A DNA stretch of 64,000 bases from Rhynchosporium graminicola (taxonomy: Eukaryota > Ascomycota > Leotiomycetes > Helotiales > Ploettnerulaceae): the NCBI GenBank assembly GCA_900074885.1, contig FJUW01000031.1, positions 64,634-128,633 of the forward strand, read 5' to 3'. This document shows, one piece after another, positions 33,382 to 45,290 of the stretch. Both the position numbers and the translations under genes were made by a program. The notes under the pieces were generated by a model. It was given only the letters and a program-made list of their open reading frames with translations. It had not been told where the DNA came from and did not search any database. How positions within the stretch are numbered: position 1 is the stretch's first letter; the number at the start of each line of letters is the position of its first letter.

Positions 33382-35799
33382 GAGTGCTTCGGACCGAGTT
33401 GTTCTTCGCCTCTCTGATGTCCTCCGATGTATATGATGTTGTTAAAGATATGTTATTTTCAATCACTTTAGCTTTTGGCTTCAACGACGACAGCTAACCT
33501 AAACCAGTGCCGACACATGTCTGTACACTCCCTTGGACAGCCAAATGTCGCTTTCAGAAGCTTCGCCTGGGTGAGAGGCTGAGCTAAGGCAATTTCAATC
33601 TTAGGGGTTGGATCTCAGACGTCTCGAGCGGTTTTTCACAGCAAATGTTAGGCGAGATATTGCTATCTTGTAAACAATCAACGTCCACTGCCCTAGAGCC
33701 GATCGCTCACATGAGCCAGTTCCAATTGTTATATACAAAGCATGGTTCATTCAATATTAACTTTTGAAATTCTGCCTCTTGACTCCCACTCGATAGTCCT
33801 TCTGATTCCCTCACCAGCAGGTGTCAAAACTACGGGTTCACTCCCTGAAAATCGATCGATCCTCACCGAAAGTCACCCCATTCCCACCTAGATTAAATAA
33901 CTATGAACGAATTAAGAAAATTTATAATACTTTAGATCCCTTTATTACTTTGTATTAACCTAGAATACTATTCTTTAAAAGGTTTATTTCGACGTCCTGT
34001 TGGTATTTATTATGATATTGAAATTACTAGTAACATCATAGGACTCTTTATACCTAGAACTAGCTTTACTTAATAGCTCTTTGCCCTAGAGAAAAGAAAA
34101 AGATTCCTTTATAAAAAGAGCTTGAATGTTTTAGGAACACGATGAGCTTGTAGAGGTTTCAGAAATATCTATCTATTACTTCGTCTATAATGAATTGTTA
34201 AAGTAGTAGTTCTTGGGTGATAATTGCTTAAGATTGAACAGGGGACACCTAATTTTGACACCCACTGGTGCCCTCATCCACACTGACAACCGGCACAAAC
34301 CCAATCTCGCTTTCGCCTTCCCATATCAAATCAATTTCACCTCTTTATGTACTGCAATCCCATTTACCTGCACCTCCAGATTCATTTTTCCAAATGACCA
34401 AAGCACACTTTCCACCAAAAACTATACATCGACGTCGTCACTCTGTCACTTCCAGAAAAAAAAAACTCTCCATCCATCTGTCCCTCTGATTAACACTCTT
34501 GCATAAAGAACATAAGCATCGGTGCACTTTCCTTCAGCACACACCCACCCACTCTCGCAAACCCTTATTCTTTCCAATTTGCATCTATTCTGCCCATTTC
34601 TCAAACATGTTCATTGCCCTAGGTTCGAGCTTGAGAGTCGAATCGCCTACTCTGTAGCATTGCCGGAGTGCAAGCAGCAATGATTGAATATGGGCGAGCG
34701 AATCGGCGACCGCTATTGCATTTTGATAGGTGTCCCTGGAGGTTTTAGAGTAGATGAATACGGAGGGTTCTGTCCTGATCTGAGTCTAAAATAAGTATTT
34801 AAGTATCAAGTTTGAAATCACTGATAGCAAATGTGCGTCATCCATAATATTTGCACAAGTACACCGTTGTGTCAGATACGTGAACGTGCAGTTCATGTCG
34901 CTGCGAGAGATGATATATTTGGCTACGAAGCTAAAAGTAAATAAACATCAAGCGAGCCCCTAGCCCCACTCGTTAGCCACGACCCATATTGACCTTAATC
35001 ACCTACGACCCTTAGTATTAAGAATGTACGGAACTGGTGGACAATAAAGAGGCCCCTTGCGATCATATCACCCACCCTTACCGCCCCACCGGTCACACGT
35101 CCTCCATCTAATTGAACACGACACTCTTTTGGCCGTTCTGTGTGGCAAAGATTGAAAGACTATGGGCGAGTTCTACAACGATATCGACGCTACAGACACT
35201 ACATTTCCGAAGAACGGCGACCTGCCTTTCGTTGCGGCCAAGCTTCTGCGACTACAACGGTTGTGCGTGGCGCGAAATCCACAGAATTGTGTTTTTTTCT
35301 GCGGTAAGATCGCTGCAATATACGTATGCTATTACCTCCTATCAAGACGGTATACGTGCTAGTGGTATTTCACTTGCACTTCTATTCTTTCTGGGCAGTG
35401 ATAATAGCGGGGTTCGTGACTGTCTTCTTTGGAATCTGCCAGATCGTTCCCGCGGTGGCTACGTATCATTGACCAGCTAACTGCTTCTGCCTGCCTGGCG
35501 TTTGGACCTGTGTTTTTTGAAATAAAAGCGATCCCATATAGATGCAAAACATATCATGACTAATAAGTTTCAATATCTTCGTTACTGGCTAGATGAAGAC
35601 TGATATTTGTGAAGAAGCGCTGACGGATACATGAAAATGCGCGACTATGGACCCCAACATCAAATCTTATAAATCTGGAGTTGGTGCAGCCAGGTAGCAA
35701 CTGTTGCCTCCCATGCATTCATCTCCTGAAGCATCTTTCCCTCGGATCCTGGAGATGCTATCATTACCATTCCATAAGGTCTTCCTGGGGCTTCAGCAA
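33382..35799. other. Gene-poor region with AT-rich island
   Basis: 3' flank of the receptor gene, then an AT-rich, TA-rich island (33885-34240) followed by ordinary-composition DNA. Open frames between 34213 and 35480 are short and show no domain. Confidence 0.5.
33885..34240. mobile_element. AT-rich island, possible RIP-degraded transposon remnant
   Basis: Composition drops sharply to AT-rich with very frequent TA steps (for example ATTAAATAACTATG, TTTATAATACTTTAG) and stops in every frame. In ascomycetes with repeat-induced point mutation, old transposons look like this. No terminal repeat or residual coding frame is recognisable, so the type cannot be named. Confidence 0.3.
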
Positions 35800-36467
35800 T
35801 CACGCAGGGAAAGTAGCGCAAAGGGAATTAGCTGCGGTCGCAATAGCGCACATCTTACTGTCAAGAAGTGTCATAATGATGTCGAGTTTTTGGTCAGCCA
35901 TCAATTCGTCTAGGCCATTCAATTCCGTTCCGGTTTCGAGATTCAAAATGATACCCGCATGCTGAGACGAGGTAATATTGTGCTGTTGTGTCAACTCGAG
36001 AACCTCTTTGCTGACGTGGTCTGGTCGTGTTAATTTCAGATAGACAGTCGATTTGGATACTTGACTCACCAGGGGGCAATTTATTTTCAGCATTTTCGGA
36101 GTTGAACTGTATGAGTTCCTGACTTTCTTAATCTGGGTCTTCTCCAGCCCTTCTAAGGATTGCTCCAGTTCTGGACCAAATTCGCAGTCTTTGACAAATT
36201 AGAGACTGTCATTTGGTCGGACCGCCATGTGGCTTACTAACGAGAGAGTCGATGCCCTTCAATGTTGGGGCTTGAAAGAAAGGAAGTACGATGAATTCTT
36301 TATGAAGATCATCTGCAGCCTTAATTTTCACCATAATATCCTTGAATGCGCTGATCCATCGCCAATTCTCAGCCCCGCCGTGATCAAGCAATATCATATG
36401 CCTGATAATTTTATCTTACCATCTGCTTGTCCCACTCCAATGCTCGAAAGCGAACCGTAGAACTCAT
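35800..36467 (-). CDS. Candidate orphan gene, 3 exons, 188 aa
   Basis: Hand-spliced model: exons 36420-36467, 36238-36367 and 35800-36188, total 567 bp, with frame closed. Intron 1 (52 bp) runs GTAAGA...TGAG and intron 2 (49 bp) GTAAGC...AAAG, with a CTAAT branch-like motif 13 nt before the second acceptor. The protein starts MSSTVRFRALEWDKQM, continues NWRWISAFKDIMVKIKAADDL and FIVLPFFQAPTLKGIDSL, and its third exon stays open for 130 codons ending ATAANSLCATFPA. It has no signal peptide, no membrane segment and no family I recognise. Acceptor 1 lacks a good pyrimidine tract, so an alternative first exon is possible. It is the best coding candidate in the otherwise empty 33-62 kb region and may be a lineage-specific gene or a partly decayed one. 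Confidence 0.35.
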
Positions 36468-38290
36468 TTCCAACACCTCCCCAAGTTGAAGCCTGCTCCT
36501 CAAGCGCCAGTCAGCGCCGGGCCTCGCATACCCGTTTTCTACAAATCGAAAGGATTCCGCTTAGCATTCGGGCTAAATTTAGACTTATTGATAGATTCAT
36601 TAAAACGGGTAATAACTAGAAATGTGGTTGGAAGTCCGTTGCTCGTACAGTTTTGATAATCGATTGATTTTAAGGGGCAACCACGATACGGATCTCGCAG
36701 AGGCTACAAAGCTTACTTATAAATGCCTAATATTCCACTCTGTTGACAACACTGTATATTAATTGATTCATATTATCGTCAAGAGATCTTACTTTTACTA
36801 TCTGCTTGACCGGGGATGGTCATTTGAGCTGGGCACTACTCTACAGAACGTTCTAGCAAGAGATTTACAGTATTCACGATATTCTTGAAGTTTATGGCAC
36901 ACACATTGATATAGGCGGTAATACAAGCACCAGATATGTCGAAATCAGATCAGCAACACAGAGTCGTTGACCACGTTAGTTGTCACGGAGTTGTGTGTGC
37001 CGAAGTTGGGACTACTGCCAGCATATTTTGATGGAGTCTAGCTGTAGAGAAATGAAAAATGGTCTCTCGTATAGCAAACATCCACTACAAGACAGAAGTT
37101 TCAATGCCGAAGTTCTTCGATCCAGAGATTTGGCGGTCTTAGACTACGAAAATGTATGAGTTCACAGTGGAGAAGATAGATTTTTGGGTGAGTAAACGGA
37201 TGAAGAGATAGCTTTTAATACGAGACATAAAGCAGAGTTTTGAGGGATATAGAACTCGAGCTGGGAATTTATAGCTTCGTGTAACGTGACTGGGAAATTC
37301 TAGGTGTTCTGGAGTCATTACATGATTTGCTTATCTCTGAGTAAAACTCACTTATGCTTCCAAGAAATATATGGAATGTTTACAGCTATCAGAACGCGAG
37401 TTTGAGCAAAAATCATGGTATTAAAAAACGCTTCGATCATTCATCGCACATTTGAAGGATGTTTGGTTCATAAGACCGCACGCGTGCTTGTGTGTATCTC
37501 ATATCACCATGTTTTGAGAGTTTGGAAACGGAATATAAGTCAACTCGTTTTTCAAACCCCGAGGTCCTTTCAATCTTTCTGAGATGAAGAGATATGTCTA
37601 GCGAATAGTCTACCGGTAAGCTACATGAATCTTTCTAAACTTAATTGATCAATTTATCTAAAATTGCCGATATACTTCTATAAATATTTCAGAGTATAGT
37701 ATAACTTATTTCACATATATACCTACTGGTCTATTATAAAAGCATCTCTCTGTGGTTATCAGTGTTAGGAATAAGTCTAATATTCCTAAGATATGATAAC
37801 GATATATGTGTAATAAATCCTGGGTATACTTAGTTTATATAGAGGGCGGTAGGCGTAAAATTATTAATCTGAAACCATAAGTCTGGCTGAGTTAGAACTG
37901 CTCTCGACTAGATCTTTTTCCTAGGTCAACTCAGGTCTTAGTAAACTTTATCAGTAGCGTTAGTAGTTAGCTTAGTTATCAGAGGACCGTCGTATCAACC
38001 TTGGGAGATTGGTTGAGATAACTTAGAACCATCAACGACAAAGGCTAGTCCTGGTAATTGGTTAATGGATTTCTATGCACCAATCAGATACAACTGTCTG
38101 AATTTTGAAAGGCCAGTCTTAAATCGCATAAACTATGCGACAATAAACGTGTATAAATCTAGTTTTTAAGAGCACCGACAGCCTAGGCTGGTTACAGCTT
38201 GACCCTATCTATAATCGCACCAGCCTAGGTACCCAAAACGCTGATGTTGAATTAAGCTGAGCGAAATTAAGCTGACTTGAGTAGGGCTAA
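36468..38290. other. AT-rich gene-free stretch
   Basis: Stops are frequent in all frames and TA steps abundant, especially 37620-38180. No coding frame is visible. A hairpin at 37765-37789 lies inside; it may mark the end of a decayed LTR element. Confidence 0.4.
37765..37789. repeat. Perfect 9-bp inverted repeat, 7-nt loop
   Basis: TTAGGAATA and its reverse complement TATTCCTAA are separated by AGTCTAA. The preceding bases read TG (TGTTAGGAATA), reminiscent of the start of Copia-type LTRs in fungi, but no matching end or second copy was found. Confidence 0.55.
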
Positions 38291-41200
38291 GTCGTGCCAT
38301 CAAAATCCTTGGATTCGGGTCCTCTACGCGATGTTAAGACGTATCTGAACATGATTGATAGAAAGTTATGGAAGCGTTCCTTTGTGCTAACCCTGGATGT
38401 TTGGAGGTCCAAAAAAAGGTTTAAAATTGCCGCGGGTGCCGTAGAGGCGAATGTCAATAAACCCTTACTTTGCTTCTCACGATATATTACGAGGACCTGC
38501 GAGTCCACAACGGGAAGGGGGCGTGGAAAGGGGATTCTGCTTGGATCATGGGTGGCACTTTGGCATTTGTCACAATGCGTCTATTACCTCACTTTAGAGC
38601 GAGATCTTGAAAAGTGTATGTGATGATCAAATCGCTTGCGGCTTTCGCCGCTTCCGAGTTCCCAACGCCATTTGCAAGGGAGCGAAGGCCACCTATGCAT
38701 GATCGCAAGCTCTGCCTGTCGAAGGTACCGAAGATCAAAAGTCATTACATATTTCGAATACATCTAGTTCGAAACTACTTGACTAAAACTACCTAGGATG
38801 TGTTATTTGGTCAACTCGATCGATATGCTCCTCTGTTACCTAACATAATATTTGCTTCTCTTGTGTCATTGCTTCCAATAGATTGAAGCCGAAGTGAAAT
38901 TTCATCCCGTATTTGCATCTTCTTCCAGCCAAGGAGATGATTTAACACGATAGAGCAGCTGCACGTTGAATCTGATAATTGTCCCTTCGGCCTCCCCAGA
39001 CGCCAAGAACTTGCTTTTTGCTGATCTGCTAACCAATTGTAATTGGCGGGTTCTTCTCGCCACAATCCTATCATATCAGTTTCAGCTACTAAGAGTTCGG
39101 CACGCAAGCGATTCGCTAACGCTGACCAAGGGTTCGGGTCGATGACGAGAACCAGACATGCCAAGATGTAAACAAGAAAAAACGTCAAGAGTAGCGAGTC
39201 TCAAGGATGATATAAATCGTACGATTTCTCCATCAAAATCCTCCTCCGACAATTAGTTGCCGACCCATAAATGCTTTTTCCACGATAACTAGCAATATTT
39301 CCGCGGATACAAGTACTGACAATGGGCGTTGGCCCGCTTCCGATGTGACACCTCGAGAATACTAGACATGCAAGCATGCAGGAGGCGATGTAACAAATGA
39401 GAGCGCTCCAACGTTCAGCAGCTGTAACAGAATTGGAGGCGAAAAAGAATAAGGAGATTTCGAACTCAACGGTTACCCCATCAAATGCAACAGCAAGCTA
39501 GTCACATTGCGTTGTACTCGGACACTTCGTATCGTTGGCCAGAGCTCACCCCCACGATTCTCCATGAGGGCTATATCACCATCGCATATTGGTTCCTGTG
39601 CGGCGTTTATAGCGTCGAAGTGCATTTGCATACATTTGCAGGAGTCTGCATATGTTACGTTGGTTTTGGTGTAACCTCCGCGAACGCGTACCTGAGAGGA
39701 TCGCTATTGTCGTGAAGCCCATGGTCTAACCTCAAATAGGAGGATCTCATAGGATACCGTCTGTCAAAAATGGGCACTTGTATTGAAACGATGATGATTG
39801 TCGTGATAGAATGGCCGGTTTCGGAACCACAGCCAACGTTTCCATCTACCCTAGCTCGATATAACAGCCTCAATATGAGATGTGTTCTCCGTGCCTCACG
39901 GCTTTGAACCTGGAAGTGACATTGGAAAGTCCCTGAGATACAAGGCTCAGAATCTATTCGGCCTCATTCCTGCTACCCGAAGCCCTATCAATCATATCTC
40001 ATCCCCTGGCTTTGCTGGAACTGTTGACTTCTAGCTCACATAAACCATCATCGACATCCTTGCAGTGCAGCATTCACTCTCCTTCACCGCATCATCACTT
40101 GTCTCAGGGAGCACTCAGGGAGCAACTGCAGACGAATACTCCTCGACCAGAAACTTCAGTATATCAGCCACTGTGCCATATTTTGACACTCTCCCGCGTC
40201 TTCCGCTGCCAGAAAAAGCATCAAAGACTTCTCCACAGTCTTGCGCTCTCCTTGAATCCGTGCAACGTAATGAAGCTAGAGCGTCGCAACGGGTGGGCCA
40301 GACCGTGCCACTCTAGTATTCCACCGAGAGACATGGGATTACTGAAACTCTAAGACGACAATATACGACTTCTTCGGGCCAGGCATAGGGATCGGGGGCT
40401 CTAAGAATCACGCCTGCGGGGAGCCATGGCACTTCTGCCGAACAGTGAGTGATTAATTCGTTAGCAAATTTTCTGAAGTGGATTTTTAGTCTTAGGAGAA
40501 GGAGACATTTTTCTTATTACTTGTGTCGACGTTAAAGCCATGCAGGTCTACGCCGCGATACTGCAATGCCCTGGATTATTGCACTCTAGATCTGCTGAAC
40601 AAGGACCCCCTCGCTCGTCTCCACCGCGGCATAGGCGAGCCAACGACTCTGTTATTATTGCCAGGTGCAAGGAACGGGTAACAGCTCGCCAAAATGTTGC
40701 TTTTTCGAAGGAAGAAACGCTAGAGCAAAAGTTCCTATCACTTATCAGAATCAAGTACAGACGAGTGGAGTATCCAGCATGACGAGCATAAGTGAGCAAT
40801 GTAAATTGCCAACAACAGTTTCTTTTTCGAGGCCGGTGCCGCGCCCCATAGAAATACAATCACAACTCTTAGATGCTCAGTTTCGTACAGGGCGATTATC
40901 GTCCCACATACCGATTGATTGGTACCAGATGAAAGGGTATTCTCCAAAAGAAAGGGGATTCCGTCGACGCTTAGATAATGCATTGGTGTTCACTTGGCCG
41001 CGCAACACTCCTGAGGAGCAGCAAGACTTCGCTCTCCTCGCCCCCTCTTTTTCATTTGCTGATTTGATTCAATTTATATCACATCCTTGCCCATATCGAG
41101 CATTTACTGGTAATCACGCCAAGTACTGTGTGCAATGAGCAGCTCATATTTGGAATGACCTTCTCTAGCCATTGTTAAATCTTGATTGAGCTATTGTTCA

Positions 41201-43394
41201 AACGAGGCTTCTTCGAGCGACTAGAGGATCCCCGGCACCTTGATATAGAACTGGCTATTAGACCCGCAGAACATGAGGCCTATCATCCGGTGTCAGACGT
41301 CGGAGAATAAATCTCTGTGCAATGAACGTGCACGCCTGTAACAGCATATACAAGACGGAATATAAATGCTGTATCCAAATAGCAGAGCATGGCCGTTGTG
41401 AATGAACTATATCTGTGCGCATAAGTAAGGCTAGAAGTGATCTGTCTTTTGGAGTTCGATGTATAGAGTCATCGTTTGATATCCTTAAGATCATCATGTC
41501 AGGGCTTCCTGACAGGTTATTTGCGCCCAGAGTGTAGGGTCACCACCTTTCACAAACGACGCACGCAAGCTTGACGGGTCAATATCAAAAGTGGTGCCGG
41601 CTGAACGATAGGAGATGCATCTCATAGCCTGGTGAGGCTGAGCTGAGTCTTAGAAAGAGACCATGGGATGATAATTTCATATTGAGACTACCTCCCGGAT
41701 CGTTGACCACCCACGGAATTCGCTACGACTTTTCCGGGCAGAATGGAACGCTTATGGTTCATCATTGAAAAAGATTCGGAGATCTATATCACCAATAAGA
41801 CGCAACGCAAGTCCTGCGACGTACGAGAGAGTATAAACGACCGAGCACTATTCTACTCTGGAAGCCTCCCCGTCTCTTCAGCGGCGCAAGATGAAGCAAT
41901 TCGAAAAATATCGCAACAAAAATGGAGCCCATCACTAAGAAGGCGCGGGATCCAGATTAACAGATAAAGCCGACGAGTTCTATCATAAGCCCAAGGCATT
42001 GTAGGCTGCCCAGGGTTTGGGACCTCGCCAGAGAAACAGAAGAAGAAGATAAAGCCGAGGAAAGATCAGCTCTATTTCCTTGAAGGCTTTGATTGAATTC
42101 TATGCAAAACTGAACGCCCCCCGCCCCGTACCATCGGGTTTGAACAAGAATGAGCTGTGAACAAAGATTTGGTTCGGATGTCTAGGTAGACGTTGCACTT
42201 GGAACCAAAAAAATTCCTGACCCAATGCGTACAAAACTGTTTTCGAAGAGCAACCTCTACAGTAGTCTTTAGTGATGTCTTCCATCATTCTCAGTAAGCC
42301 TGTTGCAGATTTAGATAGTTTTGAGGAAGACTACTGGCTCGTATTTGCTGCAAAACCGGTCTCTTGGTACTATTACCAACATCAATAGGAGTGTTACTTA
42401 GATTTTCAGGTAGTCCTTGGCATGAATGGATGGATTCGCATCACTCTCCAACATCTGCACAACCAAACACGAGTGCTGTGACGATCCAGTTTTCTCGGCA
42501 AGACCTTCACTAGAAGATTGACCACTCCTTTACAGTGAAGAACGAAGGTAAACATGACTGGCAGTACAACCAAACGTATCGCTACGAGGGTGGACGATAG
42601 ACACGAGAGATAAATCCGATGATGGGGGAAATTTTGAGATGAGTCTGTTCCCAAGCACTTCCTGAACCCGTCATAGATGGCCAGGACAACTGCGCCGCCG
42701 TCGCAAGCCCAGCCTGGTAAATCTATTTTTGGTAAACATAATTTACCACAAGAGAGGCCAAGATGGCTAGCCACATGAGGAAGATTCAATAGTACGGCTC
42801 GAGTTAAAAAACCTTTTGGAATGCCCATAACTCCTGGCAATTTCCTAAGACTGCGATGGCGCGTGTCAAGATGCGCCATTTCTATCCGAGCGGCTTGTTA
42901 GATGGAGAGCTACCAAATTGTAGAAGTAGAAGGGAATAGAAGAAGAAGATGTAGAATTGAACAGGCTGCGCGTGAATTAAAGTGTAAGTAAGGTGCGCGA
43001 TAACGATCTTCTCTATTGTGTTTCTCGACGAGAGTCCTGAGGCTATTCGCAAATCTGTTTATCGACAACAAGTATGCCAGGGGTCCGCTAAGCGAACGTT
43101 GAGACGAGATCGAAGACTTCACAGGATGACAAGGCAGCTTTTGGTGTAATGAACCAGGAAATTAACGGCTCCGAAGCAAGGAGTGACCAAATTCAAGTGA
43201 GCGATATCTCGAAGTCTAATACGGCATACAACTTGTATTGATCCTCCGAAGTGATTGCTCGAGGTGACTGCTTAGTGTTGCGAAGGGTTATTCTTGAATA
43301 GTGAATCGTGAAGAACAGAGAGTAGTTCCCGGATTATTCCGTCGTATTTCCCAGTCTGATATGCAGGGGTAATAGCTTTGAGATGAGAACGAAA

Positions 43395-43424
43395 CATTTC
43401 ATCACATTTCATCACATTTCATCA
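43395..43424. repeat. CATTTCATCA decamer, 3 perfect copies
   Basis: Three consecutive perfect 10-bp units, followed by a partial TCTTTG. Confidence 0.9.
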
Positions 43425-45041
43425 TCTTTGAAAGACAACTAAGTTCTGATACCTGCGTAGTATGACATTCAAATCCAATTTACTGATTTAGGGGCTGGTG
43501 TCCCCGTCCGTCGGTCGACTCCTGGGCCCCAGGCGCTAGTCTCCTAGACCTGCCGAAATTTTACTGCGAAACATTTGAAGTCCACGTGCCTTGGATCAGA
43601 TCTGTCAGGTTATTTCACAACCATTCCCTCGATGCCAACTTTGGTTACCTCGTAGCTGTCAAGATCTACCTGTCCACAGCTCTATGGAGAAGTTTTAGGG
43701 TTCTTACTATACTACTTGAACTTTATCATCCATGTTTCGCTAGACTCTGTCCCCGGACAATCGTACTAAGTTCGTCAGTACGCTTGTGTGTGACAACGGC
43801 CCAGGAACGCTCCCTGGAAGTAGTTAGTGAAGTCCATCGACTATGCCCTAGCCAACCTTTCAAGTAGAAGTGGAGATGCTGTATCTGTCATATCGGACTA
43901 GAGGTGGACGCAGTAAACTATTCGTTTCAAGATACGCCTAGGATGCGAATGTCATCTCGGCGTGTATGAATGAGAAGACTAGGTGTGTTTTTCTTAGACC
44001 TCCGCAGTAGCATCGTCGCGCTATCCAGACTGGGACTCACTGGATGGATAATGAAGCTTTCACGCCGTCAAGCTATCAATGCAGAGGAAGTCACAATGGC
44101 ATTAAGTGGTTAAACAAGTATGATTATACGTGATCCACGAAGGATTCGATAAAGTATAAAGTGAGTGAGGTTAGTGGATTAAGATCACTGCAGGGATCCA
44201 CCGAGATTGTCGCAAGGATATGCTCGGCAAGCCTCCAAATATACCTAGGTAAGCTCGTAGACGCCACATGCCACTTGCCAGACCGCGGCGACATTCCGCA
44301 ACCGCATGGCTTCCCTGGCGTAGATTTAACGCCTACTCGCATAGGCCTACAAACATCTAGAACTAAAGGCTGCGAGTTTGAGACATCATTCTAGCTCCAG
44401 CTAGCTCTAGCTCTTGGTCAGTAGCTTAATCTCTGAGATGATGTATTGCATGATCGCAAACTAAATTAATCTGCAGATCTAGTCTCAAGACTACTGTCTG
44501 ACTATCTTCTAACAAGATTCAACGGCAGCAAGTGTGATTATCACGATCTCTTTGGACAAAACCTCGGCCCCGCTTTTTGACACTTCATCCGCAGGCTCTG
44601 TAACGGACTCCTCTGCCGACTCTGCCGAGCGATCTGCTTGCAATCGAATGCCGTGCATATCAACGTCTGTGATCATATGATTTCATTCCCAGCTGCTTAA
44701 GTGTTGACCGCTCCCGGTATGATAGTCTTCTTTATTGATATGAGTACAGAGATATCTGGACTTTGTGGTTTGGAGCATACCCTTAGTTGAATAAAAATCC
44801 CAATTTCTCGAAAACTTGGCGGCTGGATTGTGATCAACACCCTCCAGTATGTTGTAAGTGGTGCAATTATAGAGTCTACTACAGCCTATGAGAGCTGTGT
44901 TGAAGCCGGTTCAAACACATTAAAGCTCAGTAGTGCCTGCCGAGTCACATAAATGATCGCGGTAAAGCGAGCACCAAAGCCGGTTTCACGGCTCATCTGA
45001 TGAAGACGCGGAGACGAACCCCTTAAGATCGTTCGATGCAA

Positions 45042-45290
45042 TCACTTTGCCGATCTTCCTATGTACGTGTTGAAAATAGAAGGGCTGCGGAATTCCCTTG
45101 GCGCATCTTGCTTGGGTATTGAGGCGATGTTGGCCGCAGCAATAGAAGAGAGATGCACTGCATCGGAAAATTTGTCCCTTGCAGCTTCTAGTGACTGCTG
45201 AAAACGCTCCGAAGCCAGCTGCTGGATGAACATGTTCGCTTCTAAGAGGCTAGTATCGAGACTTTTTGAGAGTTGCATTGCAGTGTGCAT
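45042..45290 (-). CDS. Doubtful small ORF, 82 aa, helical
   Basis: ATG-started frame MHTAMQLSKSLDTSLLEANMF, continuing IQQLASERFQQSLEAARDKF and ending in FNTYIGRSAK. The first 60 residues have heptad-like spacing of Leu/Ile/Phe and many Gln/Glu/Lys, consistent with an amphipathic helix. Just upstream on the same strand another short frame (45308-45424, MMLSCRVNSLENF) is closed by its own stop; no splice site I can see joins them. No family recognised. Confidence 0.2.
   Translation of the reverse strand: MHTAMQLSKSLDTSLLEANMFIQQLASERFQQSLEAARDKFSDAVHLSSIAAANIASIPKQDAPREFRSPSIFNTYIGRSAK

Noticed and set aside
38811..39188. Minus-strand open frame of 125 codons with a hydrophobic start.
   Set aside because: It starts at TTG with a stop only five codons upstream and no ATG or acceptor; at most a 5'-truncated relic.
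40779..41138. Plus-strand ATG frame of 119 codons (MTSISEQCKL).
   Set aside because: Composition is protein-like, but no family, signal or flanking exon supports it; kept out for lack of evidence.
42406..42879. Minus-strand ATG frame of 157 codons with hydrophobic stretches.
   Set aside because: No family resemblance, no neighbouring exons with good splice sites, and length within chance expectation.
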